Assembly (NCBI RefSeq): GCF_003667315.2 | Contig: NZ_RCTZ02000018.1 | Coordinates: forward strand, 1-64,000 | Length of the DNA stretch: 64,000 bases | Direction: 5' to 3' | Source of the DNA: Tropicibacter alexandrii | GTDB taxonomy: Bacteria; Pseudomonadota; Alphaproteobacteria; Rhodobacterales; Rhodobacteraceae | In this document: positions 8,471 through 17,500 of the stretch, in pieces | Layout of the letters: the number at the start of each line of letters is the position of its first letter | How positions within the stretch are numbered: position 1 is the stretch's first letter | Made by a program: the position numbers and the translations under genes | Notes under the pieces: model-generated | What the model was told of the DNA's origin: nothing | Seen by the model: the letters and a program-made list of their open reading frames with translations, nothing else | The model's database searches: none

Positions 8471-11217
8471 GCCGACAGCGCCTCATTCATCTCGGTCATG
8501 ACGTCCTCCATCTGATCCCCAAAGAGGTGATACATCTGCCCCATCCCGCCCTTGCCGTCAAAGGGGGCCAGTTCCAGATCGTCGCGTTCGATGGTGAAAG
8601 AGCTGATCAGGTGATCGCGGATCATGTGCAGCCATTCCATCTGGGCATCAGAGAACTTGGTCCCCGCGCCCGAGTGCCGCTGCATGATCCAATTCTGAAA
8701 GTTGCGGCGCACGCGGTCAGAGTTGCGGGTCAGCCGGTCATCCAGCCCCGTTACCCGCCGGATCAGCGCCACCAGCGCCGTCAGATCGCCGTTCGGCGTC
8801 TCGCCCTTGTACTCATCCAGATGCGCATAGGCGCGCCAGACGTTGAGCGGCGCGAGGCGGGGGCGATCCTCGGTCAGTTTCTTCAGCACCTGCTTGATCA
8901 TCGACAGGGTGACCTCGGCCCGGCGGGCGGGCGTGTCGAAGTAGATGGTCAGCGCTTCGATCTCGTCGCGGTGGTCGTTCAGGTACTCCTCGAACTCCTG
9001 TGCTATGGCCTTGGCGTTCTCATCCGCGTCGCCCGCCCATGCGGCGGTGATCACCTCGTCGATGGTGTCATGGTCGATGGTCTGTTCGGTGTCGCGGCGG
9101 ATGGTGTCCAGCGTGTTGATCAGCGTGCCGGTGAAGACATTGGCGGCCTGCTTGATGCGGTTCTCGCGGGCGGCGTTCATGGCGGCATCGTCAGGCTCGG
9201 GGTGGCCAGCGGCGATGGCGTCGGCCTCGACCTTGTCCGGGTCGATGGCATCGAAGAGGTCGCGGATGACGGCGGACAGGGGTTTGCCCGCCAGGTCGGT
9301 GACCTTCTCCTGATCCTCGGGGTTCAGCTTGTGATCCAGCCGCGCCAGACGCCCTGCGAGGGAGCTGACGGTTTCCTCGGTCCGGTCGCCCATCATCAGG
9401 TTCATGGCGAGATCCTTGAAGGGGATCGAGGGTTTGCTGTCGAGCGGCTGGCTGGCGGTCTTGACCGATTTGGTGACGCCGACTGCATCGACGATGACGT
9501 AATGGGTTTTCGCCTCGGCTGAGGGGGAGACCTTTTTCAGGTCATCGGGTTTGACGACGCGGGTGCCGCGGCCCTTCATCTGCTCGAAGTAGTTCTTCGA
9601 TTTTACATCACGCATGAAGAGCAGGCATTCGAGGGGTTTCACATCGGTGCCGGTGGCGATCATGTCCACGGTGACTGCGATCCGCGGGTAGTATTCGTTG
9701 CGGAAGGACGTGAGCGAGGATTTCGGGTTCTTCGCGCCGTTGGTGATCTTGCGGCAGAACTCGTTGCCCTCGCCGAATTCCTCGCGGACGGTCTGGATGA
9801 TGTCATCTGCGTGGCTGTCGGTCTTGGCGAAGATCAAGGTTTTCGGGAGTTCCTTGCGGCCGGGGAAGATGTCCGGCCACTGATCGTGGAAGGTGCGGAT
9901 GACGGTGCGGATCTGGTCCGGCGCCACGACTGAACGGTCGAGCTGGGTGGCGGCATAGGCCTCATCGACATCCTGCGTTTCCCAACGCTTTGCACGGGTC
10001 GCCCGTTCACGTTTCTCGACCAGCTGTTCGGCCTGCACCTTGCCCCCACCCTTGGTGACCTTGGTCTCGATGATGTAGACTTCGTTGCCGACGTTGACCT
10101 TGTCGGCAACAGCCTTTTCATGGGTGTATTCGCTGACGACGTTCTTCTTGAAGAAGCCGAAGGTACGGTTGTCCGGCGTAGCGGTCAGGCCGACGAGGAA
10201 GGCATCCCAGTATTCGATGACCTGGCGCCAGAGGTTGTAGATCGAACGATGGCATTCATCGATCACCACGACATCGAAGGTCTCGGGCGGGAGCTTCGGG
10301 TTATAGACGACGGGCTTCGGCGTTTTCGGTCGGAATTTCTGTTCGGCGGGGTTCTCATCCTCGAGGCTTTCATCGAGGTCCTCGCCTTTCAGCGTGGCAT
10401 ACATCCGCTGGATGGTTGAGATGACGACCTGCGTGTCACCAGCCATCGAAGGCGAGGTCAGGCGCTGAACGTTGTAGAGCTCAGTGAACTTGCGGTTGTC
10501 GTCGTTCGGGACGTAGGCCATGAATTCCTGCTCGGCCTGTTCACCCAGGTTCCGCGTGTCGACCAGGAACAGGATGCGGCGCGCGCCGGAGTGTTTAAGC
10601 AGGCGATAGACCTGGGTGATAGCGGTGAAGGTCTTTCCCGAGCCGGTCGCCATCTGGACGAGGGCCCGCGGCTTCCCGGCTTGAAGAGAGGTTTCGAGGT
10701 TCGTGATTGCAGTGATCTGGCAATCTCGGAGGCCGTCGGTATTGAGGTCAGGGAGCTTGCTCAACCCGGTCCTGAATGAGAACGGAGCATTCGACCACGA
10801 CTTCAGGGTTTCCGGCCTGTGGAAAGTGAAGACTTCGCGAGACCGCGGTGACGGATCCCGGCCATCGGTGAACCGTGTGATCGTGCCGGTGCTTTCATAC
10901 ACGAAGGGCAATGGCTCCGCATTGCTGACCCACTTCAACTGTGCGTTCGCATATCCGGAGGACTGCTCCTCGACGGTCGTCAGCTTCTCCCCCCAAGCCT
11001 CAGGCTTTGCCTCGACCACACCGAGGGCCTGTCGATCAACGAACAGGACGTAGTCAGCAGGACCAATGTCTGTCTGATATTCCCTGACCGCCACGCCAAG
11101 TCCAGCGTTGAAGTCCATTTCGGCTTTATCTTGAACGACCCAGCCAGCAGCGACGAGCAATTGGTCAATTCTATCGCGGGCGATCTGTTCGGGGTTCTGA
11201 TTGACAGCAGGGGACAT
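8467..11217 (-). CDS. hsdR: type I restriction enzyme helicase/nuclease subunit (HsdR)
   Basis: A 916-aa motor and nuclease subunit starting MSPAVNQNPEQIARDRID. The N-terminal nuclease domain has a PD-(D/E)XK-type core ending GVVEAK (residues about 66-71). The SF2 helicase has Walker A ATGSGKT (about 191-197), a DECH box (321-324) and GLTATP further on, followed by the usual helical C-terminal region. The ATG at 11217 is chosen over a longer frame because AAGGTG precedes it and its N-terminus matches the family. It is the first gene of the seven-gene operon. Confidence 0.93.
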   Translation of the reverse strand: MSPAVNQNPEQIARDRIDQLLVAAGWVVQDKAEMDFNAGLGVAVREYQTDIGPADYVLFVDRQALGVVEAKPEAWGEKLTTVEEQSSGYANAQLKWVSNAEPLPFVYESTGTITRFTDGRDPSPRSREVFTFHRPETLKSWSNAPFSFRTGLSKLPDLNTDGLRDCQITAITNLETSLQAGKPRALVQMATGSGKTFTAITQVYRLLKHSGARRILFLVDTRNLGEQAEQEFMAYVPNDDNRKFTELYNVQRLTSPSMAGDTQVVISTIQRMYATLKGEDLDESLEDENPAEQKFRPKTPKPVVYNPKLPPETFDVVVIDECHRSIYNLWRQVIEYWDAFLVGLTATPDNRTFGFFKKNVVSEYTHEKAVADKVNVGNEVYIIETKVTKGGGKVQAEQLVEKRERATRAKRWETQDVDEAYAATQLDRSVVAPDQIRTVIRTFHDQWPDIFPGRKELPKTLIFAKTDSHADDIIQTVREEFGEGNEFCRKITNGAKNPKSSLTSFRNEYYPRIAVTVDMIATGTDVKPLECLLFMRDVKSKNYFEQMKGRGTRVVKPDDLKKVSPSAEAKTHYVIVDAVGVTKSVKTASQPLDSKPSIPFKDLAMNLMMGDRTEETVSSLAGRLARLDHKLNPEDQEKVTDLAGKPLSAVIRDLFDAIDPDKVEADAIAAGHPEPDDAAMNAARENRIKQAANVFTGTLINTLDTIRRDTEQTIDHDTIDEVITAAWAGDADENAKAIAQEFEEYLNDHRDEIEALTIYFDTPARRAEVTLSMIKQVLKKLTEDRPRLAPLNVWRAYAHLDEYKGETPNGDLTALVALIRRVTGLDDRLTRNSDRVRRNFQNWIMQRHSGAGTKFSDAQMEWLHMIRDHLISSFTIERDDLELAPFDGKGGMGQMYHLFGDQMEDVMTEMNEALSA

Positions 11218-11399
11218 AAAGCACCTTGATGAAATGCTTCCTGAGAATGAAGTAACGATCGAATATACGCAAGTGCTTGCACCAGAGTCGCATCCGGCGC
11301 TGGCGTGTGCCGCAAAGATCAAAAAACTTCCGCATGGGGGTTTGCATGCTTCAATTTTTGCGCCTACCTGGCTTTGAGATGAACGAAAGGAACATCTCA

Positions 11400-11723
11400 A
11401 TGACCAATGAACAGACGCGTAATGAGCAGTTTCGCGCAGCTATCGAAGAAATCACCGCCGTAGTCCGGAAGCACCCGGGCACCGGGGGCGGGCAGGTGCT
11501 TATGAAGATCTTGATCTCCTTGGCATTCCGGGTTCAGGTGCCGATTGATTTGGGAGCGGTATCCTATCACTTTGGCAGCCGCGGGGAGTCGGCAACGCGC
11601 AATGCAACGCTCGTCGCGATCAGTAATCGTGCGATGTGCAACTGGCCCGATGACATCCTGCCGGATGACGAGATCCGCGGATGGATCAGCCACTGGAAGA
11701 TCCCCTACGACGATATGTGGTAA
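11400..11723 (+). CDS. hypothetical protein, 107 aa
   Basis: This gene diverges from hsdR. The ATG at 11400 is chosen because AAAGGA lies about 8 nt upstream; another in-frame ATG at 11379 would add seven residues. The protein is small and soluble, without a signal peptide, and includes KHPGTGGGQVLMKILISLAF and WISHWKIPYDDMW. I do not recognise a family. Its position next to the restriction operon promoter makes a regulatory or accessory role possible, but no HTH is visible. Confidence 0.55.
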   Translation: MTNEQTRNEQFRAAIEEITAVVRKHPGTGGGQVLMKILISLAFRVQVPIDLGAVSYHFGSRGESATRNATLVAISNRAMCNWPDDILPDDEIRGWISHWKIPYDDMW

Positions 11724-12590
11724 CTTGCTGTGCCGAGAGAACACAAGTGCAGTTCTCTCGGCCCTGCCGATGAAGGGTGCCCTTGCTGCTTTGCGAATAC
11801 TGTCGCCCAAGATTGTCACCTTAAACGATACAAAAACACCTGCGCCCACCGCGATGCGGTTGCGACATCGTTTTAAAAGTATTCTTAGGTGATTATCGCA
11901 ACGCAAACACCTTGAATTCTTCAAATTTCTTTACTTTTTCAAAATTCCACTCAAATGGTCCATGCCCTTTTTCTAAGTGTGGGTGAATGCGGCTCCAGCC
12001 GCAGAGGGGTCTCCCCTCCTGGACTGCAGTCCAGGGCCGAGCGTTGCGAAGGCATAAAAACTGGGCCCAGACGGGCCGGTGACGGGTTCTGTGACATCCT
12101 AGCGCAGCGGATGTCACGGGTTCTGTCATGGTCCGCTTTCACCCTTTTGATTAACAAGGGTAAAACATAAGGCACCTCCTCTTCGAAAAGGGTTAAACCC
12201 CAACAACCGAAATGGCCTACTTTGCATAGAGTGTGATCCCGCAATCCAGAAGCACCACACCTACACAATGGGCTTCTCCTCCCTGAACACTTGCTACCAT
12301 CTCTACCCAAAGGGTTTAACCTCTCCGCGTACTGACGGATGCGATCCGCTGAATTCAGATAATATCTGTGCAACCCCCTTCCCGATGGGCACAAAAGGAA
12401 TCACCCTTGGGAAAAATTAATTCTGAAAATAAAATTTCACACTCAAAATAATAACCCTCCGGGTTACACCACCCCCTTTATTTCAGACTCTCCTTCGAGA
12501 ACATTGAATTTTATCCCACTCTTTCGTGCAACCACGTAATCTGACTTGGCGAAACTTTGAACCGAAAAATACCACGAAAAGAGAACACAC
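11724..12590. other. 867-bp intergenic region, partly AT-rich, with palindromes
   Basis: No credible ORF is present. The right part is AT-rich, and 11989-12117 carries a cluster of palindromes (separate entry). A motif close to AAAGGGTTTAACC occurs at 12187-12201 (as AAAAGGGTTAAACCCC) and at 12309-12322, and related GGGTAAAAC and AACCCTCCGGGTTA strings lie nearby. The region probably holds the promoter and leader of the two-gene cassette starting at 12591. Confidence 0.55.
11989..12117. repeat. cluster of five adjacent palindromes / hairpins
   Basis: GCGGC-TCCA-GCCGC (11989-12002), GAGGGG-TCT-CCCCTC (12004-12018), the perfect 18-bp palindrome CCTGGACTGCAGTCCAGG (12018-12035), CTGGGCCCAG (12061-12070) and GTGACATCC...GGATGTCAC (12091-12099 with 12109-12117) follow each other closely. 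The density suggests a structured RNA or a protein-binding array such as an oriT- or origin-like region. The strand of any transcript cannot be decided. Confidence 0.5.
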
Positions 12591-13304
12591 ATGAATGAGG
12601 AAACCCAGTACGACATTTCGTCGATAGCGCCCACCGCAAGCCTCGAAACTCTTTTGATCTGCGCCGAAGCCGCTGCTGAAGGGCTCAACCAGACCGTTTC
12701 CGATGCGCTCTACGAGGGCATGCACGAGTACTTCATGGTCTGCATGTCGCCATCGGGCGTCGACATTGAGCAGAAGGCGGATCCGAGAGAACACCGGAGT
12801 CGAACAATCGCCCGCCTCGTCTACGCAGGTCTGTCCAAAGCAAAGGCCGAAAGTTTGTACCGTCGGACACTAGGGTTGTTCGCTGAGAAAATGCACCTGT
12901 GGATCGACAAACTTGAAGGCGTATCAGAGCCTTTCATCGACTCTCTGACATTTACGCCACGCGCGGTTCATCACTCCCCAAAGTCTACCGTCGATTTCCT
13001 GGAAGCTTTCGTCGCACCAATCAATGGCGAACGAGATGGTTTCCACTGGAAGGTCATGGATGGCGGGAACAAACATTACCTACAACGGGTGAACGTCTAT
13101 CGGAATGACCTGTTTTACTACGCCGTATTTTTTGACTTGAAGACCGAAACCGAGCATCAAAACTCCATATTCGTGGATTGCAGTGGCGGTTTCGCACAGC
13201 AAACCTGGGAGCATTTCCGGGATCACGTTGAAGACTCGACATCGCCATCTCGAGGGTTGATAGCGCGTTGGACGTTCAATCAAGGGGCGGATTTAATATT
13301 ATGA
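12591..13304 (+). CDS. hypothetical protein, 237 aa (first gene of island pair)
   Basis: The protein starts MNEETQYDISSIAPTASLETL, with a weak AAGAGA ribosome-binding site upstream. It is soluble and mixed alpha/beta, with an acidic N-terminal helical part and a C-terminal part rich in aromatic residues (LFYYAVFFDLKTETEHQ, TWEHFRDHVED). No catalytic motif is recognised. Its stop overlaps the next gene's ATG (ATGA at 13301-13304), so the two products are probably made in a fixed ratio and may form a complex. Function is unknown. Confidence 0.65.
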   Translation: MNEETQYDISSIAPTASLETLLICAEAAAEGLNQTVSDALYEGMHEYFMVCMSPSGVDIEQKADPREHRSRTIARLVYAGLSKAKAESLYRRTLGLFAEKMHLWIDKLEGVSEPFIDSLTFTPRAVHHSPKSTVDFLEAFVAPINGERDGFHWKVMDGGNKHYLQRVNVYRNDLFYYAVFFDLKTETEHQNSIFVDCSGGFAQQTWEHFRDHVEDSTSPSRGLIARWTFNQGADLIL

Positions 13305-14494
13305 CGAACTCTCTTCAGGCGCACCGCCTCTCCTGGTTCGAAGGTCCAAAGCCGAAATACAAATCCATCAACTTCGACAATCCTACCGCCGGGCGCACTG
13401 CATATTTCGGATATGTTCCACGAGCGGAAAAGAAGAAGGCCAAGGGCGCCGATCCCGCAAAAGCTGAAAAAAGGCAGGGCGCAAAGTCCGGAACGTTCAC
13501 GATCCGCATTTATGACAAGGGAATCGAAGTTCGAGACAGCTTTGGTCGCGCAGCACTAGCCCATCTTGATGATGAACAAATCCAGGACTACGCGCGCATT
13601 GAGTGTTCGGCAGCCCCCGGCACTGCGGAAGAAAAGCGTGCAATGGCGCGCAATCTCGCGAAGTCTAATGCTGCTGCCTGGGGCTTTCGTGCTTTCAGTC
13701 AGCAGTTTTTCGAAATTCTGTGCCAAGAAACCGTGGAACGCATCGAGAAGGGTATCGATCCGATCAAGTCGCCCGACGAACGCTTGAAGGCGCACTTTGA
13801 AAGGTTCCACCGATTCTACTGCGAACATTTCGATGGAGAAAGCGTCATGAAGCTGCTCCATGCTTTGGTCGAGCATTGCGGGGTAAGGATGGATGTGTTT
13901 GCGCCCGGCGCTCAAGCGCCGCAGCATGACGATCCCCGGTCAGCAGATTACCTCGCCATGATAAACTATGCTGACCACGAGGCCTACGACGGCGCTGAGT
14001 ATCGCAAGGTCCAAGAATGGCGCGAACGCGAAGCACAGGCTGCGGCCAACCTGCAACTTGTCGCGATGCCCCAGGCATCGACAACTTGGCAGGAGCGCGC
14101 TCGAAAAGAAAATGACCGGGCCATCGATGAAGCGCTTCATGAACATTTCATCGCGGAACAGTTTGATCAAGATTTGCGCGACAAGAAGCTGCGTTTCGAG
14201 CAAAGCGTCGAGGCAGGTGAAATGGCCTACGTCGAGGCGGCTGCCGCAGATCTGGAGGCCTTGACCGGAAAGCGCTTGAACGTATTCGGTCACATCCTGG
14301 AGCGATCGTTGTCTGCGACTGCGCACGAACTCGACCATCTTCGCGCCTGTTGCGAAAAACTCTGCCCAGACCGCGAAGCTGCACTACTCCTGAATCGCGA
14401 AGAAGGCGCACTAGCTCTTTTGTGGCTTTGCGAAGACGAGGAACTTTTCGATAAGCTCACAAGGAAGAATGGCAAAGAGCCTGTGGATGCTTGA
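13301..14494 (+). CDS. hypothetical protein, 397 aa (second gene of island pair)
   Basis: The protein starts MTNSLQAHRLSWFEGPKPKY at the ATG overlapping the previous stop; an ATG further upstream in the same frame is less likely. It is highly charged, with a lysine-rich stretch near residues 45-65 (EKKKAKGADPAKAEKR) and long predicted helices rich in Glu/Ala/Arg (KVQEWREREAQAAANLQ), suggesting coiled-coil segments. There is no Walker motif, nuclease motif or membrane segment. A clear terminator hairpin follows at 14503. Function is unknown. Confidence 0.65.
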   Translation: MTNSLQAHRLSWFEGPKPKYKSINFDNPTAGRTAYFGYVPRAEKKKAKGADPAKAEKRQGAKSGTFTIRIYDKGIEVRDSFGRAALAHLDDEQIQDYARIECSAAPGTAEEKRAMARNLAKSNAAAWGFRAFSQQFFEILCQETVERIEKGIDPIKSPDERLKAHFERFHRFYCEHFDGESVMKLLHALVEHCGVRMDVFAPGAQAPQHDDPRSADYLAMINYADHEAYDGAEYRKVQEWREREAQAAANLQLVAMPQASTTWQERARKENDRAIDEALHEHFIAEQFDQDLRDKKLRFEQSVEAGEMAYVEAAAADLEALTGKRLNVFGHILERSLSATAHELDHLRACCEKLCPDREAALLLNREEGALALLWLCEDEELFDKLTRKNGKEPVDA

Positions 14495-14502
14495 ACGCCG
14501 GC

Positions 14503-14527
14503 AGTCGTTCCCAAAGAACGACTTTTC
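14503..14527 (+). terminator. rho-independent terminator after the unknown gene pair
   Basis: AGTCGTTC (14503-14510), loop CCAAA and GAACGACT (14516-14523) form an 8-bp perfect stem, followed directly by TTTCT. It lies 8 nt after the stop of the 397-aa gene and closes the two-gene transcript. Confidence 0.75.
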
Positions 14528-14560
14528 TGCCAACGCATGTCAACTCACTTGCCAAAAGTT

Positions 14561-14606
14561 GATCGTTTAATAATGCGTTTCACCTCTTCGCGATTATTAA
14601 ACGATC
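14561..14606. repeat. perfect 14-bp inverted repeat, AT-rich
   Basis: GATCGTTTAATAAT (14561-14574) and ATTATTAAACGATC (14593-14606) are perfect inverse copies with an 18-nt spacer. There is no T-run after it, and the arms are AT-rich, unlike the terminator just upstream. It could be a recombinase or repressor binding site. The rest of 14528-14845 holds no convincing gene. Confidence 0.55.
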
Positions 14607-14845
14607 AGACATTTCAGTCTGAGGTCAGTGGGGTTGTGCAAGATACCGAGGCGATCACAGTGCAGATATGTCGACGATCAATTCGGGATGTTTTAAGATT
14701 CGACAACCATCGCCAAAAACTCTTGAATTTTTGCATCCAAGAAGAAATTGCCGACACCCAAAAGCACCGGCACTCCGCTTGATCAACATCTACCGCAACG
14801 GCTGGCCCATCGGGCGCCTTCCCACTGTTTCGGGGATGTCCCGGA

Positions 14846-15634
14846 TCACTTGACCGGCGGGTAGGCCCAGTAGAGCATCTCGGCGGTCAGCGGGTTCATC
14901 AGGTTCTGCTTGTAGGCGACAGGAATGCCACGGATGGGCTTTGCGCCTTTCGCGATCTCGGCCAGGGTGCTGCCCGTTTGGCTCGCGTTCACTTTCGCCT
15001 TGCGCGGAAGGTTCGGGCAATATTGCTGTGCTGCCGCCGGGTATTCGGCCTGAACCCAGCCCTGCATGGGAAGGTATTTTCTCTTTCCCTTATTCCAAGC
15101 ATAGACAGCAACTGACCCGGTCTTGCTGTCATAGATCATCGGCCATGCCAGCTCATTCCGTTTCACTTTCTGCCCAGGGTTGATATGGAAGAAGCTCGCC
15201 TCACCATGCCAAGTCTTTGAAATCACGCGATTATTGACGAATTCATGGGTTTTCCCATTCAGGCGTCGACAGAAATGATCAACCCCGTCATTGCTGAAAT
15301 ACAGGATGGACCAGTCGCTTCCGCCACCTTTACCAGGGTTCCCGTAGATCCAGTAATTCCCGATAAAGAGTTTTTGGACCGTCGTCGCGGTCATGTTGGA
15401 AACCGGCTGTTTTGCCCGTTTACCACCCTGAAATTTCCAAAGAACGTCGAGTGGATCCCAACCAAATGCCTCGCGACCGATCTTCTGGATCCGCTTGTTC
15501 ACGGCGGCAGCGATTTCAGCATGCTCCTGCGTCATGCCGGCGGGCTGCTTCTTTTCCCAAGGGGCGCTCCCGGCGAAGCTGGGGGCTGCGGCTGCAAGGA
15601 CTGCAAGCGTGGCTGCAAAAAGAGTGCGGATCAT
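14846..15634 (-). CDS. secreted/periplasmic protein of unknown function
   Basis: A 262-aa protein with a classical signal peptide: MIRTLFAATLAVLAAAAPSF followed by AGSAPW, with cleavage likely after the SFA-G or similar site. The mature part is basic and tryptophan-rich (WDPLDVLWKFQGGK, GNYWIYGNPGKGGGSDW, TWHGEASFFHINPGQK), with two cysteines that could form a disulfide. GGAGGA lies 6 nt before the ATG, and that ATG overlaps the stop of the upstream 96-aa ORF. No family is recognised. An exported protein is unusual in an otherwise cytoplasmic defence island. Confidence 0.7.
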   Translation of the reverse strand: MIRTLFAATLAVLAAAAPSFAGSAPWEKKQPAGMTQEHAEIAAAVNKRIQKIGREAFGWDPLDVLWKFQGGKRAKQPVSNMTATTVQKLFIGNYWIYGNPGKGGGSDWSILYFSNDGVDHFCRRLNGKTHEFVNNRVISKTWHGEASFFHINPGQKVKRNELAWPMIYDSKTGSVAVYAWNKGKRKYLPMQGWVQAEYPAAAQQYCPNLPRKAKVNASQTGSTLAEIAKGAKPIRGIPVAYKQNLMNPLTAEMLYWAYPPVK

Positions 15635-15921
15635 GGTGTCCTCCGTTTCGTTGTCCAATTGTCGTTCACCGCTTGCTGGTCCGCAAGATGCGTACAACCT
15701 AAATTGCGAAATAATCCTTTATTCGCAGAGCCTTCAGCCTGCCTCCCGTACTCATCCTCGATGATTAGAGCAATATCTCTTCGCGTCTTGACGTGGGCAA
15801 AGATTAGATCTACGCAAGCGGCTTTAACAAAATTCGCAGACCTTTCCATGGCGAGCTGGAATCCTGGCTCACACAGATTTATTTCCCTCCAGCTTGAAGA
15901 CGGGAAGCCCATGTCAGACAT
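15631..15921 (-). CDS. hypothetical protein, 96 aa, coupled to the secreted protein gene
   Basis: This frame starts MSDMGFPSSSWREINLCEPG and ends DNWTTKRRTP. Its TGA overlaps the ATG of the secreted-protein gene (ATGA), and the composition is protein-like, with FAHVKTRRDIALIIEDEYGR. No signal peptide or membrane segment is present, and the ribosome-binding site is weak. The overlap is the main support. Function is unknown. Confidence 0.5.
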   Translation of the reverse strand: MSDMGFPSSSWREINLCEPGFQLAMERSANFVKAACVDLIFAHVKTRRDIALIIEDEYGRQAEGSANKGLFRNLGCTHLADQQAVNDNWTTKRRTP

Positions 15922-16164
15922 CAGATCTCTGATTTCAGAAAACTTTGGCTAGGCATACTTTTTCACAGCTCAACCCTTGTCAGGTTCCCACCGACCACCC
16001 AAATGCGTTGCATGACCATGAAGACGCTCACCTTCTCGATACGCAGGCACCCCGTTTCAAGGGGCAGTCGGTGGTGTGCAGGTGAAGCCTAGATAACGGT
16101 CGCATCACCTGATTTCATTTTTCCGGCTGTCTGCACTGCGTTTTCAGTCGAGGAAGTCAAAATC

Positions 16165-16380
16165 ATGGTTCGTAAAATCTCTCGCTTTGCGTTTTTCAAT
16201 CTCAACGCGTTGGTCTTTGTCTACTCGCTCTGCGAGGCTTGGGTCGGGTTTGCAGAAATGCAGCCAACCCAAAACATCCTGAACGCTCTGCATCGTCTTG
16301 ATCAGACCGCCGGAATTTCGGACACGACAGTCTTCATCTTTGAGACCGCCTCGACGCTTCTGGTGGAACTTCTGGCATGA
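16165..16380 (+). CDS. 71-aa hypothetical protein upstream of the phosphoesterase
   Basis: The gene starts at an ATG with GAGGA about 10 nt upstream and ends in an ATGA overlap with the phosphoesterase gene. The first half is hydrophobic and aromatic (FAFFNLNALVFVYSLCEAWVG) and could be a short membrane-associated helix. The second half is amphipathic. It may be a small subunit or regulator of the enzyme downstream; no family is recognised. Confidence 0.6.
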   Translation: MVRKISRFAFFNLNALVFVYSLCEAWVGFAEMQPTQNILNALHRLDQTAGISDTTVFIFETASTLLVELLA

Positions 16381-17264
16381 GCACTGCGAAGTACTCGATC
16401 TTGAACATGGACGCCCGGACGCTGCCGGGTGACTTTCCGGACAACCTCGACTTGTTCTTCATCGGTGACGTCCACGGTAGGGCTGGTGCCCTCTCAGCCT
16501 GCCTGCAAGCGCTCGACGCCGTCGAGCGACACCCCGGTCGGCAGCGCAATATCGTCTTTTTCGGGGATCTGATTGATCGTGGTCCAGACAGCCTAGGCGC
16601 CGTGCGTCTCGCCATGTCTGCGGGCGGCATTGACGACGATGTGCGCGTATTGCCCGGTAATCACGAACTCCTGCTGTTGGATGTTCTCGCAGGCCATCCG
16701 CCGGGTGAATGGGTCGTCAACGGTGGTCTGAAAGTGATGAATGAGGTGGATCGTGGCTGGCGCGATCTCAGATGGCCGGACGCGCTGACCGCGCTCCGCG
16801 CCGCTATCCCGGCAGGTTTTGAGGAGCGGCTCCGTGCCGCTCCCTCTCATCTCCAGTTTGGAGACGTGCTTTGTGTCCATGCCGGCCTTCATCCACATAT
16901 GCCGCCGGATGAACATCTCGAACGCGCACGCCCGCATCGACACAACGACCAACACTGGGCGACGATCCGCTCCCCCTTCCTCAATTGGCAGGGAGGATGG
17001 AATTGGGACGGGGAGCATTACGGTTGGGGAGACACAGTGGTCGTTCACGGCCACACACCCGCCGTCCGCATGTCCCTGCTGACCGATCCGGACGGACTCC
17101 AGCCATGTGACGGGATCGACACCCATCGCACACTGTGCCTCGACGCAGGCGCCACCACTCGGGATCAGATCGCCTGGGCACAGATCTGGTCCGAAGGGTC
17201 GCAGGCCATGGTTCAGGTCCATGCCGCCACCATGGTGCCGGAGGCATGGTGCTATGACGTGTGA
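16377..17264 (+). CDS. calcineurin-like metallophosphoesterase
   Basis: A 295-aa protein with all five blocks of the PPP-type phosphoesterase fold: GDVHGR (residues about 30-35), GDLIDRGPDS (about 64-73), GNHELLLLD (about 97-105), HAGLHPHMP and GHTPAVR. These supply the metal ligands (Asp, His, Asn) of a two-metal hydrolase such as a Ser/Thr phosphatase or Ap4A hydrolase; the true substrate is unknown. The start is coupled to the 71-aa gene. It is followed by an AAA+ ATPase on the same strand and may act with it. Confidence 0.85.
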   Translation: MSTAKYSILNMDARTLPGDFPDNLDLFFIGDVHGRAGALSACLQALDAVERHPGRQRNIVFFGDLIDRGPDSLGAVRLAMSAGGIDDDVRVLPGNHELLLLDVLAGHPPGEWVVNGGLKVMNEVDRGWRDLRWPDALTALRAAIPAGFEERLRAAPSHLQFGDVLCVHAGLHPHMPPDEHLERARPHRHNDQHWATIRSPFLNWQGGWNWDGEHYGWGDTVVVHGHTPAVRMSLLTDPDGLQPCDGIDTHRTLCLDAGATTRDQIAWAQIWSEGSQAMVQVHAATMVPEAWCYDV

Positions 17265-17400
17265 TTGTCACGGACGGGACATTGTCCCGCCGACTGAGAG
17301 AGCGCTGCAAGCGCGCCCGCATCATCGAGGCCAATCTCACAGTATCATTTCCGATCTCGTCTACAACTGGCGCGAGCTCGCCCACCCCAAGGCCATATAA
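17254..17400 (+). CDS. possible 48-aa small protein
   Basis: A short frame, MTCDCHGRDIVPPTERALQA...WRELAHPKAI, starts 11 bases before the stop of the phosphoesterase gene, so it could be translated by coupling. There is a CxCH motif at the N-terminus. Nothing else supports it, and it may be chance. Confidence 0.3.
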   Translation: MTCDCHGRDIVPPTERALQARPHHRGQSHSIISDLVYNWRELAHPKAI

Positions 17401-17500
17401 CGGCATCGCAACTCGCGAATGTTGTCCGTGATCATCTGCTCGCCGAGGACCGTCGGCCGATAACAGTGAAAAGCTCTTCTACCAGAATTGGAATAACGAA

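Noticed and set aside
12187-12322. Riboswitch or terminator from the GGGTTTAACC-like repeats
   Set aside because: The copies are short and unevenly spaced; no consensus riboswitch core or T-run could be recognised.
14537-14782. 81-codon frame starting MSTHLPKVDRLIMRF
   Set aside because: It runs through the terminator region and the inverted repeat and has no ribosome-binding site; composition is not protein-like.
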